Made by a program: the position numbers and the translations under genes. Shown here piece after piece: positions 16,252 through 25,616 of a stretch of DNA of 64,000 nt. The notes beneath the pieces are model-generated. The model saw nothing but the letters and a program-made list of their open reading frames with translations. It did not search any database and had not been told where the DNA came from. The DNA comes from Halobacteriovorax marinus SJ. Its GTDB lineage: Bacteria > Bdellovibrionota > Bacteriovoracia > Bacteriovoracales > Bacteriovoracaceae. Position 1 is the stretch's first letter. Every line of letters starts with the position of its first letter. The stretch lies in the NCBI RefSeq assembly GCF_000210915.2, contig NC_016620.1, positions 372,001 through 436,000 on the forward strand, given 5' to 3'.

Positions 16252-17461
16252 TTTTTCTAATCATTAAGAGAAGAATTAGTTCTGAGAATATAAGGCTATA
16301 TACTGCCCCTTTTAGTCCAAAATAATGAATAAAAGGGAAGCAAGTCACGAGTAATATTGTTCTACTTATAATAATTTTCTTGTTGTACTCTTTTATATTT
16401 TGAAAAATAAGAATATATTTTGAATAAAAGTACGTTGATATCTTTAAAAATATCAGTATTGAGGAAGTCTTTGCAATTGGGATGGAGTCAATATAGTTAT
16501 CTCCAAGCAAAAGGGGAATATAGAAGTCAGCACTTAAGTAGAGAAGTAATGAGAAAACTAATCCTGAAAACAGGAGGAGGTATTTATTTCTGTTGTATCT
16601 TACAACGAATTCATTCTTACCATAGTCTGCCCAAGAGTTTGTAATAGTATTGCTAATAGTATTTACAAATTCTTGAGATTTAAAAGTGTACATAGTTCCA
16701 GCTTCATATAGACCAATTAAGGATGGATTTATAAAACTGACAAATGCTTTATCAATTGAATTACAACTAATAGTAACAAAGTGAGTAAGTGTAAGCTGTA
16801 ATGATTCTTTAATATAATCTATTTTCTCATTGGACTCTTTCAAATATTTTTTACAAGTACTATAGCTTAAATAGCTTAAAGTAAATTGATAGAATACTCC
16901 TCCAATGAGAACAATATTAATATTCTTTGTGAAATAAGCCGTAAGTCCAAGTCCAGAAAACCTTAGAAGAGATGAAAATACTAAGAGATAAGTTAATTCT
17001 TTAAACCTCTTAAATGCAGGTAAGACGTCATGATGTTTCTCATAAGTTCTTAAGCTTATAAAAACCAGCGAGAAAATAATTAGTTTAATATCAAAGTATT
17101 TACTCTGAATTTCAAAGATGTTACCTAGGGCTACTGCCATAGTGATTATAAAAAATGAAAAAAGAACTGAAGTATAAAACGAGAACCGATATATACTCTT
17201 ATAAACGCCAACTTTTTTGTGATGAATTGATTTATTCAACAGTATATTTCCACCAGGTATACTAATAAAATTTAGTAGCTCTATCATTACAAAACAAATC
17301 GTAACTTTATTAAAATCCTCGAGACTTAAACTACGGGCAAGCAATGTGATAGTAGAAAGTCCAATAAAGGTTGTAAGTACTTTTCCCGTTAAAGTAATAT
17401 TGATACTCTTCATAGTTTCTTTTGAGAGTATTTTAAGTATATTAGAAATGAGCTTATTCAT
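16229..17461 (-). CDS. Second Wzx-like flippase
   Basis: A 410-aa polytopic membrane protein with repeated hydrophobic helices, of the polysaccharide-biosynthesis MOP superfamily. The N-terminal layout (a short amphipathic start, then GKVLTTFIGLSTITLLARSLSLEDFNKV) matches flippases, where the LARSLS-type motif after helix 1 is common. It is the last gene of the minus-strand operon 20508-16229 and overlaps the upstream GT4 by 8 bp. Being in a different operon from the first flippase, it may serve a second repeat unit. The initiating transferase of its own operon is its natural partner. Confidence 0.83.
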   Translation of the reverse strand: MNKLISNILKILSKETMKSINITLTGKVLTTFIGLSTITLLARSLSLEDFNKVTICFVMIELLNFISIPGGNILLNKSIHHKKVGVYKSIYRFSFYTSVLFSFFIITMAVALGNIFEIQSKYFDIKLIIFSLVFISLRTYEKHHDVLPAFKRFKELTYLLVFSSLLRFSGLGLTAYFTKNINIVLIGGVFYQFTLSYLSYSTCKKYLKESNEKIDYIKESLQLTLTHFVTISCNSIDKAFVSFINPSLIGLYEAGTMYTFKSQEFVNTISNTITNSWADYGKNEFVVRYNRNKYLLLFSGLVFSLLLYLSADFYIPLLLGDNYIDSIPIAKTSSILIFLKISTYFYSKYILIFQNIKEYNKKIIISRTILLVTCFPFIHYFGLKGAVYSLIFSELILLLMIRKIKNLGTI

Positions 17462-18440
17462 TGTAGACTTTTACTGTTTCTAATATACAGTTTTTTATTT
17501 CGTATTTATTTTGAAATTGGGCTGATCTTGCATTGTTAATCTTATTTAAAAATGAAGATTTGTTGCCTAGTTCATAAAGGTAATCCTGTGTCAGTAGATC
17601 TTTGTGTCCAGTTACATTACTTACGAGAACTTTTCTATTTGAAGATATTGCCTCTAATAAAGAGTAAGGTAAGCCTTCACCCTTTGAAGCACTTACAAAA
17701 ATCGATATTCGTTCTAAGAATTTAGGGATATCTTCTATTTTTCCAAGGAATTCAACATTCTTTGGGGCAATGCTATTCAGGTACTCCCATTCTTCACCAT
17801 CTCCAGCAATCAATAACTTAAGGTGAGGAAGTTCTTCCATAAATTGGACCAGTTCTAAGTTATTTTTATGAGGGTCTAGTCTTGAGATCGTTCCTATCGT
17901 ATTTGATGGGCCTAAAGGAATATTTTTAAATTTCGATGTATTTATCCCATTTGGAATAACGACAAGATCTCTTTCATTGGCAAGGTTTAAATTGATTGCA
18001 TTTTTCATTTCACTATCTGAGACAGAGATAAACTTCTTTGTAAAAAACTTAAGTATAGACTCTATAAAGATAATGATTCTTTCTTTTAAGTTTTTTGGCC
18101 TGTGAACACCATGAAATGTGTGAATTACATCAAAACCGAAAGGGCTTAAGAGTCTCGAGTATATACCAGCGCCTCTACCATGGGAATGAATGGTGTTTAT
18201 GTTATTTTCTTTACAGAAAATTAATAATTTGAAGAATGTATTGACTTGAAATTTTCTGTGAGGAAGTTTAAGAAAGCCTTTTGAATTTTTAATAAATAGT
18301 TTGCCATAAGGCTCTTCTAAGGGGGCTGCAATATACACATGACTTGTTTCTATATGAGTTACAAGGTCATAAAGGTGTTTAGGACCTCCTCCTGTATCAG
18401 ATCTTGCAGAAATATATAATATATTCTTATTAATACGCAT
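17454..18440 (-). CDS. Family 4 glycosyltransferase
   Basis: A 328-aa GT-B enzyme. The N-terminus has YISARSDTGGGPKHLYDLV, the acceptor-side loop; the middle has IIHSHGRGAGIYSR-like residues and VIPNGINTSKF; the C-terminus has TISRLDPHKNNLELV and SASKGEGLPYSLLEAISSNRK with the conserved Glu pair. It overlaps the initiating transferase upstream by 11 bp and the flippase downstream by 8 bp, so it probably adds the second sugar to the Und-PP-sugar made by its neighbour. That order is inference. Confidence 0.88.
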   Translation of the reverse strand: MRINKNILYISARSDTGGGPKHLYDLVTHIETSHVYIAAPLEEPYGKLFIKNSKGFLKLPHRKFQVNTFFKLLIFCKENNINTIHSHGRGAGIYSRLLSPFGFDVIHTFHGVHRPKNLKERIIIFIESILKFFTKKFISVSDSEMKNAINLNLANERDLVVIPNGINTSKFKNIPLGPSNTIGTISRLDPHKNNLELVQFMEELPHLKLLIAGDGEEWEYLNSIAPKNVEFLGKIEDIPKFLERISIFVSASKGEGLPYSLLEAISSNRKVLVSNVTGHKDLLTQDYLYELGNKSSFLNKINNARSAQFQNKYEIKNCILETVKVYNE

Positions 18441-19803
18441 TCTTATTGATAAAGCCCTTTACAAATGTGAGTAAGAGAATTTTAAAGTCTAAAATCAGCG
18501 ACCAATTTCTTATATAGTAAATGTCGCATTCAATTCTTTTTGAGAGATCTGTGTCTCCTCGCCAACCATTTACTTGCGCCCAGCCGGTGATACCAGCTTT
18601 CATTTTATGTCTAAGCATATAGTTTGGAATTTCATTTTTAAACTTCTCCACAAAGAATGTTCTCTCTGGTCTTGGTCCAACTAAAGACATATCACCTATT
18701 AATACATTCCAAAGTTGAGGTAGCTCATCTAAGCTCGTGGACCTAATAAATGAGCCAAATTTTGTTTTTCTAGGGTCTTCTTTCGATGACCAGGTTGTCT
18801 GATCTTCATTGTCATTAGCAACTCTCATTGATCTAAATTTCCACATATTAAACTTTCTTCCATTGATTCCAACTCTTTCTTGTCCATAAAAGATAGGGCC
18901 AGGGCTTGAAAGCTTAACCCCAATTGAGAGCATAAGCATGAAAGGGGAGATTATAAGAAGGCCCATGAGTGAAGCTAAAAAATCAAAAAGTCTCTTTAGA
19001 AAGAGTTCAAATGAAGAAAATGATGGCTGATTAAAGGTAAGAATTGGTATCCCTGCAAACTCTTCAATTTGATGCCCTACTAGAGAGAAAGAGAGATCAG
19101 GAAGAAGCTGAATTGGAACAATATCGTTATAATTCTTTTGTAGAAACATTTTTTGCTTATCTATACTACTTGAATCGTAAGATAAGATAATACTATCTGG
19201 AGTTATATTTTTCGAATACTCATCATAGCTTTGAGTTATTTTTTCAACTTGTATGGATGTGTCACTAGGGGGATCAATCCATCCCATGAAAGATATTCCA
19301 CTGTCTTTATATTTCTTTACAGCATGATAATAATTCTCAATATTTTTTCCGTCACCCACAAGTAATACATGTCTTAAGTTCTTTCCTTTTGCTCTTAGAG
19401 TTCTAAGAAAATTTCTAATCGTAATTCTTGTAACTAGTAATATTGTGGATGAAATTGAAAAATAAATTGCTAGGTGAATTCTAGAAAGTCTTTCAAACTT
19501 TAAAAAGTATAGGATAACGATAAGAGCAATAAAGCTAAAGAAGTTGGCTTTTAATGTATTGAGAATTTCAATAAAGCGTGATGAAAACCTTTGAGATTTA
19601 TAGAGTTCGAACTTGTCAAAGAAGTATAGTGAAATAGGTATTAATATAAGTCCAACTTTAAAAAAATCTAAAAATAGTCCTTGTTGGCCATCTGGTATAA
19701 AATTGAATCTTACATAATAAGCTATAAGCCATGCAATGAGGATGATTGTTGAGTCTATAATTCTTTGCAAAAGTGCAAACGTCTTCTCGCTTTCTTTAAG
19801 CAT
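18430..19803 (-). CDS. Undecaprenyl-phosphate hexose-1-phosphate transferase (WcaJ-like)
   Basis: Initiating enzyme of a lipid-linked glycan: it moves a sugar-1-phosphate from a nucleotide sugar to undecaprenyl phosphate. The 457-aa protein has four N-terminal membrane helices (about residues 12-120), a CoA-binding-like soluble domain with VLLVGDGKN, a fifth hydrophobic hairpin near residue 275, and the catalytic domain with RLFDFLAS, SPGPIFYGQERVG, KFRSM, TSLDELPQLWNV and GPRPER. This is the layout of WcaJ/CpsE-type polyprenol-P hexose-1-P transferases. The first sugar is probably Glc or Gal; sequence alone does not decide. Confidence 0.92.
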   Translation of the reverse strand: MLKESEKTFALLQRIIDSTIILIAWLIAYYVRFNFIPDGQQGLFLDFFKVGLILIPISLYFFDKFELYKSQRFSSRFIEILNTLKANFFSFIALIVILYFLKFERLSRIHLAIYFSISSTILLVTRITIRNFLRTLRAKGKNLRHVLLVGDGKNIENYYHAVKKYKDSGISFMGWIDPPSDTSIQVEKITQSYDEYSKNITPDSIILSYDSSSIDKQKMFLQKNYNDIVPIQLLPDLSFSLVGHQIEEFAGIPILTFNQPSFSSFELFLKRLFDFLASLMGLLIISPFMLMLSIGVKLSSPGPIFYGQERVGINGRKFNMWKFRSMRVANDNEDQTTWSSKEDPRKTKFGSFIRSTSLDELPQLWNVLIGDMSLVGPRPERTFFVEKFKNEIPNYMLRHKMKAGITGWAQVNGWRGDTDLSKRIECDIYYIRNWSLILDFKILLLTFVKGFINKNAY

Positions 19804-19806
19804 GAG

Positions 19807-20508
19807 TTAAACCTTCATAAACCTAAGCTTAATTAGAGTGAAAATATAAGTCATGATGAACTTTGGTAGATTTCTCTTTGTTTCTCCAAACATGCGTTGC
19901 TTGAAGCTGAAGGGGATCTCTTTAATTTTAAGTCCCTTATTTTTCTTGAGTAATTTGTAGAGAACTTCTTCAACAATATCGAAGTTCTCACATTTAAGTG
20001 TAAGCTCTTTCAGCTTTTCACCATCGTAAAGTCTAAAGCTATTTGAAACATCCTTGCACTTTATATTTAGGACAAAAGCAAAGCCCCAATTTACAATTTT
20101 ACTCATTAATATCAAAATAGGGCTATTTTCTGTGTGACCACCTTCCATGTATCTTGACGCAATGATGACATCAGAGCCGTCTTTTTCATGATAGAGTTTT
20201 TTAATAAACTCTGGATGGTGCGACCCGTCAGCATCCATAAAGATAATTTTCTTTCCATTGGCCATGGATATACCTGTTCGAATAGCTGCTCCATATGTAT
20301 TACCACCAGTTCTATTGAAGTACTCAACCTTAGACTCAGCGCAAGCATTTGGAGTGCCGTCCATGGAAGCTTCTGTGTCTACAACTATGACTTCATAGCT
20401 TGATGTAATTTCTGAACAGACTTTTGTGATTCTTGGCAAAAGAAGTCTTAAATTCTCCTCTTCTAGGTACGCCGGGAGAATAACGCTTAAATCTTTAGTT
20501 AATTCCAT
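19807..20508 (-). CDS. Dpm1-like GT2 (polyprenyl-phosphate sugar synthase)
   Basis: A 233-aa GT2 enzyme of the dolichol-phosphate mannose synthase type. It has LSVILPAYLEEENL, then VVDTEASMDGTPN, the metal site MDADGSHHPE, ASRYMEGG and SNSFRLYDG, all hallmarks of the DPMS group. No long C-terminal membrane anchor is present, only a short hydrophobic end. Such enzymes make polyprenyl-P-sugars used by GT-C transferases; several of those lie downstream at 25594-36678. First gene of the minus-strand operon; 98 bp separate it from the divergent rfbH. Confidence 0.88.
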   Translation of the reverse strand: MELTKDLSVILPAYLEEENLRLLLPRITKVCSEITSSYEVIVVDTEASMDGTPNACAESKVEYFNRTGGNTYGAAIRTGISMANGKKIIFMDADGSHHPEFIKKLYHEKDGSDVIIASRYMEGGHTENSPILILMSKIVNWGFAFVLNIKCKDVSNSFRLYDGEKLKELTLKCENFDIVEEVLYKLLKKNKGLKIKEIPFSFKQRMFGETKRNLPKFIMTYIFTLIKLRFMKV

Positions 20509-20606
20509 TAAATTTCTCTTTTATGTAAGTATTCTCTTAAATATACACTATTATTTTGATAAATTAATCCCTAAATAAATTCGTAAATGACAAAGAGAGT
20601 TACTGA

Positions 20607-21896
20607 ATGCGCAGTGAAATTATTGCTAAGTCACGTGAGTTCTTTAAAGAAGAACTAAATAAGAAGAAAATTATTCCTGGAGAAAGCTACATTCCTCCAT
20701 CGGGAAAAGTAATGGATGAAGATGATATGGAGTACTTAATTGATGCTTCATTAGATATGTGGCTTACTGCTGGAAGGTATCATAAGCAATTTGAAAAAGA
20801 GTTTGCTAGCTTTATGGACCAGAGATTTAGCCTGCTTGTGAATTCTGGCTCCTCTGCCAATCTTGTAGCTTTTGCTGCGCTTACTTCTCCGAAGTTGGGC
20901 GATAGACAGATTAAGCCTGGCGATGAAGTTATCACTGTTGCAGCAGGGTTTCCTACTACTGTGAACCCTATAGTTCAGCATGGTTGTATTCCTGTCTTTG
21001 TTGATGTTGAGCTTGAAACATATGAGCTTGATATATCCCAACTTGATCTTGCTCTTTCTAAAAAAACAAAAGCTGTTATGGTTGCTCATACACTTGGAAA
21101 TATGTTCGATGTAAAGTCAGTTAAAGAATTCTGCGATAAGCATGGTCTCTGGTTAATAGAAGATACGTGCGATGCTCTTGGGGCAAAGTTTGATGGAAAA
21201 ATGGCCGGAACATATGGTGATATCGCTACAGTTTCATTTTATCCAGCTCACCATATGACAATGGGTGAAGGAGGGGCTGTTTTAACTTCAAACCCAAGAC
21301 TTAAAAAAATTATAGAATCATTTAGAGACTGGGGAAGAGACTGTTGGTGTCCTCCTGGTGTAGATAATACATGTGGTAAGAGATTTACTTATCAGCTGGG
21401 TGAACTTCCTAAAGGCTTTGATCATAAATACACTTACTCTCATATTGGGTATAATTTAAAAGTTACTGATATGCAGGCAGCTGTTGGATTATCTCAATTA
21501 AAGAAAATCAAAAAGTTCATTAAGAAGAGAAACTCTAACTTTGATTACTTGAAATCTAAATTAGAAGGCCTTGAAGATAAGCTAATTCTTCCTAAAGCAA
21601 CTGAAGGTTGTGAAGCCAGTTGGTTTGGCTTTCTAATTTCAGTAAAAGAGGGGAGTGGAGTCTCAAAGCAAGAGTTATGTGAGTTCCTAGAAGACAATAA
21701 GGTTGGAACGAGACAGCTTTTTGCTGGGAACTTAGTTAAGCAGCCTTTGTATGAAGGAGTTGAGAAAAGAGTTATCGGTGAGCTTCCAAATACTGATTAT
21801 ATTCTGAATAATTCTTTTTGGGTAGGCTGTTGGCCGGGGCTTAATGAAGAGCATTTAGACTATATTGCTGATAAAATAAGAGAGAAGATGTCGTGA
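20607..21896 (+). CDS. rfbH: CDP-6-deoxy-hexulose-3-dehydrase E1 (RfbH)
   Basis: Removes the C3 hydroxyl of CDP-4-keto-6-deoxyglucose, the committed step of CDP-3,6-dideoxyhexose synthesis. It is a PMP-dependent, iron-sulfur member of the aminotransferase fold. The usual Schiff-base Lys is replaced by His in SFYPAHHMTMGEGG (His215 aligns with the E1 catalytic His). The 2Fe-2S ligands fit C-x57-C-x-C-x7-C exactly: Cys188, Cys246, Cys248 and Cys256. Length of 429 aa is normal. No E3-type ferredoxin reductase, which E1 needs, lies nearby. rfbE overlaps its end by 4 bp. Confidence 0.96.
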   Translation: MRSEIIAKSREFFKEELNKKKIIPGESYIPPSGKVMDEDDMEYLIDASLDMWLTAGRYHKQFEKEFASFMDQRFSLLVNSGSSANLVAFAALTSPKLGDRQIKPGDEVITVAAGFPTTVNPIVQHGCIPVFVDVELETYELDISQLDLALSKKTKAVMVAHTLGNMFDVKSVKEFCDKHGLWLIEDTCDALGAKFDGKMAGTYGDIATVSFYPAHHMTMGEGGAVLTSNPRLKKIIESFRDWGRDCWCPPGVDNTCGKRFTYQLGELPKGFDHKYTYSHIGYNLKVTDMQAAVGLSQLKKIKKFIKKRNSNFDYLKSKLEGLEDKLILPKATEGCEASWFGFLISVKEGSGVSKQELCEFLEDNKVGTRQLFAGNLVKQPLYEGVEKRVIGELPNTDYILNNSFWVGCWPGLNEEHLDYIADKIREKMS

Positions 21897-22912
21897 AGTA
21901 TCTTATTACAGGTGGTTGTGGATTCCTAGGCTCAAACCTTGCTGCAGAAGTATTAAAAAGAGGTGATGAACTAGTTATTTTTGATAACTTATACCGTCAT
22001 GGAACTGAAAAAAATCTTGAATGGCTTAGGTCGCTTGGAGAATTTAAATTCTATAGAAACGATATAAGAAATAGAGATGATGTTCAGTTCTGTATTAAGT
22101 CAGAGAAGCCTGATGTGATTTTTCATGTTGCTGGACAAGTTGCGATGACGACATCTCTAGAGAGACCAAGATTTGACTTCGATATTAACGTAGGTGGAAC
22201 ATTCAACTTACTAGAGGCCGTAAGGGATCATTGCCCTAATGCTTCAATCGTTTACTCCTCTACAAACAAAGTCTACGGGGATTTAGAGCATTTAGAATAT
22301 CACGAAAGTGATACTAGATACTCTATACCTAAATTTCCAAAGGGGCTACCTGAGTCGATTGGACTGGACTTTACTACACCATATGGATGTTCAAAAGGTG
22401 CAGCTGATCAGTATATGAAGGACTGGGCAAAGTGCTTTGGCCTAAAAACAGTTGTTTTTAGACATTCATCAATTTTTGGGGGAAGGCAGTTTTCTACATT
22501 TGATCAAGGCTGGATTGGTTGGTTTGTCTCTCGAGCAGTCGAAACACAACGTGGAAATTTAAAAGAGCCATTCACGATTCAAGGAAATGGAAAGCAAGTA
22601 AGAGATGTTCTTTTTTCTGAAGACATAGTGAAGTGCTATTGGGCTGCCGTGGAGAATATTGAGAAAACAAAAGGTCAGTCATTTAATATTGGTGGCGGTA
22701 TGGATAATAGTTTATCTATATTGGAGCTCTTTGCTCATCTTGAGAATGAGATGGGAATAAAGCTTGATTACAAAGAATTAGCACCAAGAGAAAGTGATCA
22801 GAAAATGTTCGTTGCGGATATTGCTAAGGCAAAAGAGTATTTTGGATGGGAACCGAAAGTTAAGACAGCTGAAGGTTTGAGAAAAATGATTGAATGGGTA
22901 AAAACAATTTAA
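21893..22912 (+). CDS. rfbE: CDP-paratose 2-epimerase (RfbE / tyvelose epimerase)
   Basis: Converts CDP-paratose to CDP-tyvelose by C2 epimerisation with bound NAD. The 339-aa extended SDR starts with GTG (overlapping rfbH) and shows TGGCGFLGSNLA, HVAGQVAMTTS, YSSTNKVYGD and the catalytic YGCSKGAADQY. The specific stretches RHSSIFGGRQFSTFDQGW and VRDVLFSEDIVKCY are those of the tyvelose-epimerase group. Its presence predicts a tyvelose- or paratose-containing glycan. AAGGAGATATAT follows its stop and supplies the ribosome binding site of rfbF. Confidence 0.92.
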   Translation: MKYLITGGCGFLGSNLAAEVLKRGDELVIFDNLYRHGTEKNLEWLRSLGEFKFYRNDIRNRDDVQFCIKSEKPDVIFHVAGQVAMTTSLERPRFDFDINVGGTFNLLEAVRDHCPNASIVYSSTNKVYGDLEHLEYHESDTRYSIPKFPKGLPESIGLDFTTPYGCSKGAADQYMKDWAKCFGLKTVVFRHSSIFGGRQFSTFDQGWIGWFVSRAVETQRGNLKEPFTIQGNGKQVRDVLFSEDIVKCYWAAVENIEKTKGQSFNIGGGMDNSLSILELFAHLENEMGIKLDYKELAPRESDQKMFVADIAKAKEYFGWEPKVKTAEGLRKMIEWVKTI

Positions 22913-22922
22913 GGAGATATAT

Positions 22923-23699
22923 ATGAAAGTATTAATACTTGCTGGTGGTTATGGAACTAGAATTAGTGAAGAGACGGGAATTAGGCCAAAGCCAATGGTT
23001 GAAATAGGTGAAAAGCCAATTATTTGGCACATTATGAAACACTACTCTTCTTATGGCTTTAATGAATTTGTAATCCTTTGTGGTTATAAAGGTCATTGTA
23101 TTAAAGAATATTTTGCAAATTACTTCGTTAGAGAGAGTTCAGTTACTTTTGACCTTGCTAATAACTCTATGGAAACAATTAGCAGCGACGGTGTTGAAAA
23201 ATGGAAAGTAACGTGCTTAGACACAGGGGATGGAACATTAACTGGTGGAAGAATTAAGAGAGCTCAGGACTTTGTTGGAAATGAGCCATTTATGCTTACT
23301 TATGGTGATGGCGTTTCTAATGTCGACATAAAAGCATTGGTTGAAAGTCACAAATCATCTAATCGTTTATGTACCATGACTGCTGTCCAGCCAGCTGGTA
23401 GATTTGGTGCACTAGAGTTTGATTCTTCTGAACAACTTACGGCATTTAAAGAAAAGCCAAAAGGTGAAGGAGGATGGATTAATGGTGGCTTCTTTGTGTG
23501 TCAGCCTGAAGTCTTCAACTATATTACAGAAGGCGATAAAACGATTTTTGAGAGATCTCCTCTTGAAAACCTTGCAAGCTCTAATGAAGTTAACTGTTAT
23601 AGACATAGCGGTTTTTGGAAGTGTATGGACACGCTTGCCGATAAAAACGCATTAACTGAGATGTGGTCATCTGGAGAGGCAAAGTGGAAAACTTGGTAA
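22923..23699 (+). CDS. rfbF: Glucose-1-phosphate cytidylyltransferase (RfbF)
   Basis: Makes CDP-glucose from CTP and glucose-1-phosphate, the entry step of the CDP-dideoxyhexose route. A 258-aa nucleotidyltransferase with LAGGYGTRISEETGIRPKPMVEIGEKPIIWHIMK at the N-terminus (split here over the signature glycine loop and the Lys-Pro-Met motif), TYGDGVSNVD with the metal-binding Asp, and GGFFVCQPEV. It has AAGGAGA 6-7 bp before its ATG, the clearest Shine-Dalgarno in this operon. The end overlaps rfbG by about 16 bp. Confidence 0.95.
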   Translation: MKVLILAGGYGTRISEETGIRPKPMVEIGEKPIIWHIMKHYSSYGFNEFVILCGYKGHCIKEYFANYFVRESSVTFDLANNSMETISSDGVEKWKVTCLDTGDGTLTGGRIKRAQDFVGNEPFMLTYGDGVSNVDIKALVESHKSSNRLCTMTAVQPAGRFGALEFDSSEQLTAFKEKPKGEGGWINGGFFVCQPEVFNYITEGDKTIFERSPLENLASSNEVNCYRHSGFWKCMDTLADKNALTEMWSSGEAKWKTW

Positions 23700-24796
23700 A
23701 TCAAAACCTCTTTGGAGGAGTATATAAAGGAAAAAAGGTTTTTGTAACTGGGCATACTGGCTTTAAAGGTTCTTGGATGTGCTTTTGGCTAACGCAAATG
23801 GGAGCAGAAGTTTATGGTTATTCTTTGGAAGCACCAACAGTTCCTAATCATATTGAAAAGCTACAGTTAAATATTCAAGAAACTATAGGGGACATTCGAG
23901 ATAAAGATTCTCTGGAGTCCGCGCTAAGTGGATTTCAACCAGATATTGTATTCCATATGGCAGCTCAGCCTTTAGTAAAACTATCTTATAAAGAACCAAT
24001 TGAAACATTTGAAACAAATGTAATTGGGTCGATGAGAGTTTATGAAGCTTGTAGGAAAACTCCATCTGTAGAGTCGATTGTGACAATTACTACTGATAAA
24101 GTTTATGAAAATAATGAATGGGATTGGGGATATAGAGAGAACGATAAACTTGGTGGAAAAGACCCTTATTCTGCTTCTAAAGCTGCAATGGAAATTATGA
24201 CTAACTCGTATAGAGAGTCATATTTTAATATAAATAAGTACGGCTCTGATCATAATGTTCTAATGGCCACTGTTCGAGCTGGTAATGTTATTGGTGGTGG
24301 AGATTGGGCATTAGATAGATTAATTCCTGATATTGTAAAGGCCTCTGTTGATGGAAACCCTGTTTCCATAAGAAGTCCATACTCTACGAGACCTTGGCAG
24401 CATGTTCTTGAACCTCTTTCAGGATATCTGATGATAGGGCAAAAGCTTATTGAGAAAGACAAATCTTTTGCTGATGCGTACAACTTTGGGCCATCTGTTA
24501 CTGAGGATGTCAATGTTGAAGAAGTTGTTACTATTTTGCGTAAGTATTGGGAGACGATTGACTATAGAATTGAGAGACCGAAAGAGGTCTTACATGAAGC
24601 AGGTCTCTTAAAGCTCGACTGTACTAAAGCATATAGAAATTTACGATGGATTCCTGTCTGGAATGTAGAAGATGCTCTTAAAAATACAATTCTTTGGTAT
24701 AAAGAATATTATGAAAATAATGAGATTAAGACAGAGCTCGACCTTAATAACTATATAGCATGTGCAAAAGAGAAGTCACTTGCTTGGACAAAGTAA
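23684..24796 (+). CDS. rfbG: CDP-glucose 4,6-dehydratase (RfbG)
   Basis: Turns CDP-glucose into CDP-4-keto-6-deoxyglucose, the RfbH substrate. The extended SDR has VFVTGHTGFKGSWM at the N-terminus (the fully typical RfbG glycine loop), HMAAQPLVKLSY, TTDKVYEN, PYSASKAAMEI with Tyr and Lys, and STRPWQHVLEPL. The start is taken as GTG 23684 (370 aa) because GGAGAGG lies 6 bp upstream; a GTG at 23663 is also in frame. It overlaps the end of rfbF and runs into the next gene, so the block is translated as a coupled unit. Confidence 0.95.
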   Translation: MENLVNQNLFGGVYKGKKVFVTGHTGFKGSWMCFWLTQMGAEVYGYSLEAPTVPNHIEKLQLNIQETIGDIRDKDSLESALSGFQPDIVFHMAAQPLVKLSYKEPIETFETNVIGSMRVYEACRKTPSVESIVTITTDKVYENNEWDWGYRENDKLGGKDPYSASKAAMEIMTNSYRESYFNINKYGSDHNVLMATVRAGNVIGGGDWALDRLIPDIVKASVDGNPVSIRSPYSTRPWQHVLEPLSGYLMIGQKLIEKDKSFADAYNFGPSVTEDVNVEEVVTILRKYWETIDYRIERPKEVLHEAGLLKLDCTKAYRNLRWIPVWNVEDALKNTILWYKEYYENNEIKTELDLNNYIACAKEKSLAWTK

Positions 24797-25616
24797 GAGA
24801 GCTCTGGTTAGTGGTGGGACGGGCTTCCTCGGAAGTCATGTCTCGCGATTCTTACTAAGTATTGGCTTCTCTGTAACTATAATAATAAGAAAAAGCTCAT
24901 CATTATCAAGGCTTGAAGATGTCTCAGATCAGCTATCTTATATTTTAATCGATGACTTAAATTCTATAGAGCCTTCATATGATTATTTCTTTCACCTTGC
25001 GACTTGCTATGGAAGAAATGGAGAAACTAATAGTGAGATGGAGGCCATTAATATTTCTTTTCCCATGATGGTAATCGAAAAACTTTCAGAAAACTGTGTT
25101 ATTTATAACTTTGGAACCTCGCTGAGTTCAGATGTTAACTTTTATGCGAAATCAAAGAATAAGTTTTATTCAAAACTCACCTCTGAGTATTCTTCTAGAA
25201 CTATTGTTAACTTAAAATTAGAGCACTTTTTTGGTCCTAAAGATGGAAGCTTTATCGAGTTTTTAGTTCGTTCTTTTCAGGAGAAGGTGAACTCTATCCG
25301 ATTAACTAAGGGTGAGCAGATCAGAGATTTTATATACTATAAAGATGTCATATCTGCTTTGCACTACATCTTAAAATCCGATAATTCGGGAGATTACTCT
25401 ATTGGTTCGGGAAGAGAAATTCTATTAAAAGATGTTGTAGTTAAGATTAAAGAGATCGTAGGGAATAGTGTGACTCAATTAAGGTGGGGAGATGTCCCAT
25501 ATCGAGAAAATGAAGTTATGTACTCAGTTGCAAATACAAAAAGATTAACGGATATAGGGTGGGCTGCAGAATTTAGTCTAGAGGAAGGAATACGTGATCT
25601 ACTTAAAGAAAAATAA
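24762..25616 (+). CDS. Probable CDP-4-keto-3,6-dideoxyglucose 4-reductase (RfbS/RfbJ-like SDR)
   Basis: A 284-aa SDR placed after rfbG and predicted to reduce the RfbH product to CDP-paratose (RfbS) or CDP-abequose (RfbJ). It has VSGGTGFLGSHVSRFL, FFHLATCYGRNG, the catalytic FYAKSK, LEHFFGPKDG and RDFIYYKDVISAL. The presence of an RfbE epimerase, which works on CDP-paratose, favours the paratose synthase reading. The start is unsure: GTG 24762 (inside the rfbG end) or TTG 24780. A general SDR of another pathway cannot be excluded. Confidence 0.72.
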   Translation: MQKRSHLLGQSKRALVSGGTGFLGSHVSRFLLSIGFSVTIIIRKSSSLSRLEDVSDQLSYILIDDLNSIEPSYDYFFHLATCYGRNGETNSEMEAINISFPMMVIEKLSENCVIYNFGTSLSSDVNFYAKSKNKFYSKLTSEYSSRTIVNLKLEHFFGPKDGSFIEFLVRSFQEKVNSIRLTKGEQIRDFIYYKDVISALHYILKSDNSGDYSIGSGREILLKDVVVKIKEIVGNSVTQLRWGDVPYRENEVMYSVANTKRLTDIGWAAEFSLEEGIRDLLKEK

